A program made the translations under genes and the position numbers. Under the pieces are notes generated by a model. It saw nothing but the letters and a program-made list of their open reading frames with translations. It had not been told where the DNA came from and did no database searches. 63,767 nt of DNA from an uncultured Bacteroidales bacterium (GTDB taxonomy: Bacteria; Bacteroidota; Bacteroidia; Bacteroidales; Paludibacteraceae), in the NCBI GenBank assembly GCA_902799875.1, contig CADCCH010000006.1, positions 1 to 63,767 on the forward strand. Direction: 5' to 3'. Positions 59,032-63,767 of the stretch are shown here, one piece after another. Position 1 is the first letter of the stretch. The number at the start of each line of letters is the position of its first letter.

Positions 59032-59742
59032 TTAGTGTTTACATTTTTTTGTGCAAGCCAGCAGCAGGTTCAGCGTGACGTACCAGAGGATACAACCCGT
59101 ACCGCTGAAGAGTGCGAACTCTATATGGTTGGCTTCCAGCGCTTTATACACGCAGAAACCGATAATCACCAAGCATCCGACAAGGAAACTGATAATCACC
59201 GTCTTCTCTTTTGCCCAGCCTTTAAAACTGAAGAACGGAATCTCGGCGTTGAGCAGATAGCAGCTGATAAATGACAGACCGATCAGCACCCACGCCATCC
59301 AGTCGTAAGTCAGCATAGAAACGGGCATACAGCATATACCGCCCCAGAAAATGGCATTGGCCGGAGTTGCCAGACCGATAAACGAATCGTGCTGACGCTC
59401 GTCCACATTGAATTTAGCCAAACGTAGAGCAGAGAAAGCGGCCATAATCAATGCCAGACCTGCCCACCAACCGAGGATGGGTTTGAGGTAACAGAAGACC
59501 ATCATCGACGGTGCTAAACCAAATGTGATGTCGTCTGCCAGCGAGTCCAACTCTACACCGATAGGACTCGGTGCCTTTAATAGACGGGCACTCAAGCCGT
59601 CAAAGAAGTCAAAGAATGCACCGGCTAAGATGAATACAAATGCCCAAATAAAAGCACCTTGGGTGGCCAAGAAGACCGCTATACTGCCGCAAAGCAAGTT
59701 GCAACTAGTGATGGCATCAGGAATAATTCGTTTACAATTCAT
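59032..59742 (-). CDS. pssA: CDP-diacylglycerol-serine O-phosphatidyltransferase
   Basis: 236 residues with about eight membrane helices. The CDP-alcohol phosphotransferase signature is DFFDGLSARLLKAPSPIGVE, followed by LDSLADDITFG, carrying all conserved Asp, Gly and Arg residues. It makes phosphatidylserine, the precursor of phosphatidylethanolamine. Homologue of the Bacillus-type short PssA. It overlaps the MFS transporter gene by 4 bases. psd, the decarboxylase, is not adjacent. Confidence 0.95.
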   Translation of the reverse strand: MNCKRIIPDAITSCNLLCGSIAVFLATQGAFIWAFVFILAGAFFDFFDGLSARLLKAPSPIGVELDSLADDITFGLAPSMMVFCYLKPILGWWAGLALIMAAFSALRLAKFNVDERQHDSFIGLATPANAIFWGGICCMPVSMLTYDWMAWVLIGLSFISCYLLNAEIPFFSFKGWAKEKTVIISFLVGCLVIIGFCVYKALEANHIEFALFSGTGCILWYVTLNLLLACTKKCKH

Positions 59743-60995
59743 AATTTTCTATATACTAAATAAGTAATGATTATCGAAGGTACACAGCACGCCATCACAA
59801 TCCAGAAGAAACCGAGGTATCCGGCCGCTTCCTGAATATAGCCCGCCACCATGCCCGGTAACATCAGTCCCAGGAACATGAATGCCGTACAAATCGAGAA
59901 ATGAGCGGTCTTGTAGGCTCCGTCTGCGACATGAATCATATACAGCATACACGCCGTATAACCCAAGCCGTAACCCAACTGTTCCAGACCTACACACAAA
60001 CTCAAAATCCAGAATGTAGTTGGCTGAAATTGCGCAAAATAGACATACACGATGCAGGGTAGGGTAAGGCACAAAGCCATCGGGATAATCGCTTTTTTGA
60101 GTCCCGTCCGACTGGCCCAAATACCACCGCCGATGCCGCCTAATAGCATCAGTACAACACCTATACCGGTGATCTGACCGATGGTATCCACCGTGATACC
60201 CAAACCACCTTGTTCTTTGGCAGCCAGGAAGAAAGGATTGCACAGTTTGAGCAATAAGGCTTCCGGCAGTCTGTATATCAGCATAAAACAAAGTGCCAAT
60301 ACGATGCCCGGCTTCTTGAAAAACGCCACGAACACTTGTCCTACCTCGCGCCAGATAGCGGAAGACTGATTGCTGATCACTGAAGGCTTCTCCACCTGCG
60401 GCATCTGCCAGACATGCCAGAGTGCTATCAATGCCAGCAGGCCGCTGCATAGGAGCAGGGCAATGGTCCATGAACTCGGGATATCTGTCCTTTTCTGCAG
60501 CCAGCCGACTAACATCAGCAGGATGGATTGACAGAAGATATTGGCGATGCGGTAGAATGTGGAGCGTAAACCTACATAAGCCGACTGATCGTGCTCGTTC
60601 AAGGCAATCATATAATACCCGTCGGCAGCTATGTCATGTGTCGCGGAGCAGAAAGCCGTGATCGTAAATAAGATGAGCGCGATGGTGAAATGTCCTTGTG
60701 GAGCCAGCCATGCCAGTAATGCGGCTGCTACCGCCATCAGTATCTGCATCGTCAGCACCCACCAGCGCTTGGTGCGAAGCACGTCTACAAAAGGACTCCA
60801 GAGTGGTTTGAACACCCAAGGAAAAGCAATCAGGGACGTGAACAACGCCATCTCGCTATTGGGCACACCGAGTTGCGCAAACAGCGTGACGCTTATGCTG
60901 GTAACCAAAAAGTATGGGATACCTTCCGCTAAATACAGCGTTGGCACCCATACCCATGGTGAAATATGTGTTTTCTCCTTATTAATAATACGCAC
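59739..60995 (-). CDS. MFS transporter, AmpG-like
   Basis: 418 residues with twelve predicted helices. AmpG/MFS-1 family features: SPWVWVPTLYLAEGIPYFLVTSISVTLF, the WVFKPLWSPFVD loop with the conserved Lys and Pro, HDIAADGYYMIAL and FRLPEALLLKL-like (YRLPEALLLKLCNPFFL). AmpG carries muropeptides into the cytoplasm; the family also has sugar and peptide transporters, so I leave the substrate open. It follows the PpiD gene by 9 bases and precedes pssA. Confidence 0.88.
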   Translation of the reverse strand: MRIINKEKTHISPWVWVPTLYLAEGIPYFLVTSISVTLFAQLGVPNSEMALFTSLIAFPWVFKPLWSPFVDVLRTKRWWVLTMQILMAVAAALLAWLAPQGHFTIALILFTITAFCSATHDIAADGYYMIALNEHDQSAYVGLRSTFYRIANIFCQSILLMLVGWLQKRTDIPSSWTIALLLCSGLLALIALWHVWQMPQVEKPSVISNQSSAIWREVGQVFVAFFKKPGIVLALCFMLIYRLPEALLLKLCNPFFLAAKEQGGLGITVDTIGQITGIGVVLMLLGGIGGGIWASRTGLKKAIIPMALCLTLPCIVYVYFAQFQPTTFWILSLCVGLEQLGYGLGYTACMLYMIHVADGAYKTAHFSICTAFMFLGLMLPGMVAGYIQEAAGYLGFFWIVMACCVPSIIITYLVYRKL

Positions 60996-61004
60996 GCGCG
61001 CGAC

Positions 61005-63011
61005 TTATTGGAAGTTAGCGCGGTTGTCGGTTACTTCAGCGTTGTCCTCCAGTAACTGCATTGCCTGGTAGGGCAGGTATGCATAGCGGCTTGCCAACTG
61101 TGCTTTCTCGCTCTGAGCGTCAAAAGCAGCCTCGAGGTTATTAGCCGCACCGGTCTTAACAACGAACACACCCATATTACCCTTGATTGGTTCGCTCAAC
61201 GCGTTCTCGCCTTGTGCCAAAGCTGCACCGATAACGGCCGGCTCCATGCCTGCGTTACCGAAACGACTGTCACCAAGTGCTACGCGGTCGATATGCTGAA
61301 CCGGTTGCTTCATGATCTCTGCAGCAGCCTCCAGGCTCTCAACACCCTTCAGTTGCTTGATCAGATAAGCAGCCTTAGCGTTGTTGGTAGCCTCGTAACT
61401 CAACTCGGCGCGAACAGCGTCCAACGGACGATACTCACCGTCGTTTACCTCTGTCAAAGCAGCAACAATGAACTGCTGACCGCACTCGAAGACGTCACTA
61501 ACCTGACCTTCTTTGGCCTCAAATGCCCAACGAACGATAGGACGGCTGGCTTTCAGTTGACCTACCTTGTCCGTGGTCTTGGTCAGATTGTACTGCGGAA
61601 TAACCGTCATACCTGCCTCTTGCGCAGCAGCCTCGAGAGCCTCGGCGTTGTTATTGTTGACGATGAATTGTTTTGCACTGTTGTAAATAACGGAATAGGT
61701 CTTGCTCGACGGAGTAACCTCACGCGCGAGGATAGCCAACTTCACTTTCGGACTCGGTTTGCCAATCTCCATGATCTCGTAAGTCTGTTCACCCATACCG
61801 ATAGCAACGGTGAAACGCTCACCACGTTTGCATTTGAGTGCCGGTTCCGCGATGTTCTTCGGCAGATCAGCAGCTTTGAACCAACCCAGTTCCTGGTCCT
61901 CTTGACCTTCCTCTGCAGCAATAGCCTTCAGCTCAACGCTATCCGGCAACGAGTAACCTGCCTGCATGATACGAGCCATAGCGTAGGTGTTGTTCTCAAA
62001 CAGGATCTCCGTGCAGTCACCGGCTTTGGCACCCTTAGCAAATGCAAAGTCCTTGAATTGTGCCGGAACAGTCTCCTCTGAGTAGTCACGACCGTCGTAC
62101 ATAATATCCGAGTTGGTGTTAACAACCAGACTGATATCATCGGTGGTCTTGAACTCATCCTGCAGACGAACCAACAAGTCCTGAGCGGCTTTGAAATCTG
62201 CCTCACTCGGTACGATATCGAATGCAACGTACTTGATCGCACGGTTCGGGGTTTGCTTGTACTGCTCTTTGTGTTGCTTGTACAGCGCCTTAATCTCGCT
62301 CTCGCTCACTTTAACGAGGCTGTCTGCTACCGTATAATACGGTTGCATCACGTAGTCCGCACTTACACCGTTCTGACGACCGTTGAATGCAAACTCGGCA
62401 TCCAGCGAGTTAGCCTTGAGCAGGTGTTGGAGAAGGTTGTTGTATTTCTCTTGCATGTAGCTGATACGAACGGCTTTCTCCCAGTAGAGCCAATAAGTCT
62501 TAGCCTGCTGGAGGTTTGCGTTCTGCTCTGCATCGTCACTGCCTTCATTGATAGCAGCGATTAAACCTTTCACCATCTCGCGGCTATACTGACCGTTCTC
62601 ATCCATGAACGCACGACGACTACGCAGAATCTGGTGAACGTTCTCACCTACGCAGAGTTCGGTCAATTCGTCTGCAGTAATGTCCATACCGATCTTCTCT
62701 GCTTGCGCACGCAAGGTATAGTCCATAACGAACATGTTCCATACCTGGTTGCGGATCTGGGCGTACATGTCTTCGTCAAAATCCGAACGACCGCTCTCAA
62801 TCTTGTACACTTCCGTTAACTGATCTTTAGCTGCCTCATACTCCGTGTAGTGAATTTTCTGACCCTCAACAACACCGACGTTCTCTCGGCTACGATTGAA
62901 GAAACTACTACCGGAGTTCAAAAAGTCTCCGAGGATAAATGCTAACATGGCGAGACCCACAATTGCGATCAACAATGCGCCATGATTTCTAATTCTTTGT
63001 AAACTTGCCAT
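61005..63011 (-). CDS. PpiD/SurA-type periplasmic foldase with peptidyl-prolyl isomerase domain
   Basis: 668 residues. A single N-terminal helix (about 11-30, GALLIAIVGLAMLAFILGDFL) anchors it in the inner membrane. A SurA-N-like chaperone region follows (about 40-230, EGQKIHYTEYEAAKDQL, DEDMYAQIRNQVWNMFVMDYTLRAQAEKIGMDIT). Next come two parvulin-like stretches (ADSLVKVSESEIKALYKQHKEQYKQ; WFKAADLPKNIAEPALKCKRGE) of which neither shows a clear catalytic Asp-Cys-His set. As with E. coli PpiD it is probably more chaperone than isomerase. It helps newly exported outer membrane proteins. Confidence 0.88.
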   Translation of the reverse strand: MASLQRIRNHGALLIAIVGLAMLAFILGDFLNSGSSFFNRSRENVGVVEGQKIHYTEYEAAKDQLTEVYKIESGRSDFDEDMYAQIRNQVWNMFVMDYTLRAQAEKIGMDITADELTELCVGENVHQILRSRRAFMDENGQYSREMVKGLIAAINEGSDDAEQNANLQQAKTYWLYWEKAVRISYMQEKYNNLLQHLLKANSLDAEFAFNGRQNGVSADYVMQPYYTVADSLVKVSESEIKALYKQHKEQYKQTPNRAIKYVAFDIVPSEADFKAAQDLLVRLQDEFKTTDDISLVVNTNSDIMYDGRDYSEETVPAQFKDFAFAKGAKAGDCTEILFENNTYAMARIMQAGYSLPDSVELKAIAAEEGQEDQELGWFKAADLPKNIAEPALKCKRGERFTVAIGMGEQTYEIMEIGKPSPKVKLAILAREVTPSSKTYSVIYNSAKQFIVNNNNAEALEAAAQEAGMTVIPQYNLTKTTDKVGQLKASRPIVRWAFEAKEGQVSDVFECGQQFIVAALTEVNDGEYRPLDAVRAELSYEATNNAKAAYLIKQLKGVESLEAAAEIMKQPVQHIDRVALGDSRFGNAGMEPAVIGAALAQGENALSEPIKGNMGVFVVKTGAANNLEAAFDAQSEKAQLASRYAYLPYQAMQLLEDNAEVTDNRANFQ

Positions 63012-63043
63012 TTTTGTATAATAAATCTTTTAAATGTTTTTTC

Positions 63044-63767
63044 TTATTTCAAAAGCGGGTTGGACGAATAGTAAATATATCCGCCATTATCTGTCTCTGC
63101 TACTCCGCCGTAGTTTTTCAACTTGGCTTTCAGTACCACGAAGTCTCCTACTTGTACTTGATCTACACTGGTAATATCTTTCTTGTTCGGACCCTTCACA
63201 CGATAAGCCTCAAACGGGAAGTAAACGGTGGTACCATCGTTGGTAGCAGCGATATAGAAGGTAGCATTGTGATAGTTACCGTTGATACCATCTGCATTTT
63301 GGCTGTGCAAACGGAAGATCCAACCTTTGATGTAGTATTCTTCCTTGGTAGCAACACCGTTACCAATCGAGTCGCATTTAGCGCGTGCCTCATATACATT
63401 GAGGGTGCCTTCCGGTACATTAGCGCCTTCCGGATCCGGAGTGATCTTGGTGGGATCCAAAACCGGATCAAAGTTCTTATTGGTCGAATAATAGATGTGT
63501 GCGGAACCTTTACCCGGAGTCTCCGGTTGGTCACCGTATTTCATGATCTGACCATAGATTACCACAAAGTCACCTATCTCCACTTGCGTTGTGCTGGCTA
63601 ACTGCTTACCGTCTTTGCCATATACCTGATAAGCCTCAAATGTGTATTTGTCCGCTGTACCGTCGTTGGTGGCAGAAATGAAGAACGTTGCGTTACCGTA
63701 ACTCTCGATACCATCGGTGTTCTTTGCGTCCAGACGGCAAACCCAACCCTTGATGTAGTACTTCTTA
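63044..63767 (-). CDS. Secreted or surface repeat protein, OB-fold-like modules, N-terminus outside the window
   Basis: The frame is open to the right edge (first complete codon at 63766) and stops at 63044. The 240 visible residues contain two copies of a module of about 110 residues: YYIKGWVCRLDAKNTDG...ATFFISATNDGT...QVEIGDFVVIYGQIMKYGD and YYIKGWIFRLHSQNADG...ATFYIAATNDGT...QVQVGDFVVLKAKLKNYGG. The spacing of strands fits an OB-fold like those in Bacteroidota extracellular proteins linked to nuclease or phosphatase domains. It ends YIYYSSNPLLK, without a T9SS tail, so further domains must be N-terminal. Function unknown. Confidence 0.7.
   Translation of the reverse strand, partial: KKYYIKGWVCRLDAKNTDGIESYGNATFFISATNDGTADKYTFEAYQVYGKDGKQLASTTQVEIGDFVVIYGQIMKYGDQPETPGKGSAHIYYSTNKNFDPVLDPTKITPDPEGANVPEGTLNVYEARAKCDSIGNGVATKEEYYIKGWIFRLHSQNADGINGNYHNATFYIAATNDGTTVYFPFEAYRVKGPNKKDITSVDQVQVGDFVVLKAKLKNYGGVAETDNGGYIYYSSNPLLK

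Overview
The window comes from a genome of the order Bacteroidales (phylum Bacteroidota), with a GC content I estimate by eye near 50%. Supporting signs are a SusD/SusE pair at the left edge, Bacteroidota-type promoters (TTTG at -33, about 20 bp spacer, TAnnTTTG at -7), Bacteroidota-restricted families (DUF4494, DUF3276, DUF4105, long NusB, Bacteroidota RpoZ), the GlsB/GlsA glycine-lipid pair, and several secreted proteins ending in type IX secretion (T9SS) sorting tails. I cannot name the genus; a gut-type lineage such as Paludibacteraceae is only a guess. I see no rRNA, transposase, integrase, prophage or CRISPR array. Most of the window is ordinary core chromosome with dense operons and many ATGA or TAATG overlaps.

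Layout. 1-2400 (+): end of a SusD-like protein, a SusE/F-like lipoprotein, and a small membrane protein. 2406-17766 (-): panB, a FecCD permease, a ClpB without its N-domain, a YggS-HAD fusion, glsB-glsA, DUF4494, a degenerate alkaline-phosphatase-fold protein, DUF4105, a PAP2-like membrane protein, rpoN, a DegT aminotransferase, a YbbR-like protein, yajC and nusB. 17935-18303 (+): DUF3276, divergent from nusB. 18266-23576 (-): bamD-rpoZ-coaBC, apbE, two paralogous outer-membrane barrels and a small DNA-binding-like protein. 23947-31852 (+): a lipoprotein, an acyl-CoA synthetase, coaX, an outer-membrane protein, a TPR protein, lptC and fabG. 31849-35150 (-): two GH13 lipoproteins. 35230-37618 (+): menG, a Dabb protein, a secreted protein and a CYTH protein. 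Three tRNA genes and one candidate small RNA lie on the minus strand between 36.9 and 48.6 kb. 38045-48223 (-): cstA, a modular secreted protein, engB, a TonB-dependent receptor, mutS, mltG and a universal-stress protein. 48682-63767 (-): a PAP2 phosphatase, two IgGFc-binding/PKD surface proteins around an OmpA-family barrel, a secreted endonuclease I, pssA, an MFS transporter, a PpiD/SurA-type foldase and a repeat protein cut by the right edge.

The genes cover envelope building (BamD, LptC, MltG, PssA, glycine lipids, PpiD), coenzyme A synthesis at three separate places (panB, coaBC, coaX), alpha-glucan use, and cell-surface or secreted proteins that use a T9SS encoded elsewhere. The least explained items are: a promoter-peptide-terminator unit at 37863-37970 that looks like a small RNA or attenuator; a 90-bp in-frame hairpin-rich insertion in cstA; a five-heptad tandem array inside apbE whose length change would shift the frame; a recurring family of 7-9 bp tandem repeats at gene junctions and protein loops; the 49-57 kb IgGFc-OmpA-IgGFc cluster; and promoters that leave almost no 5' leader before the start codon.
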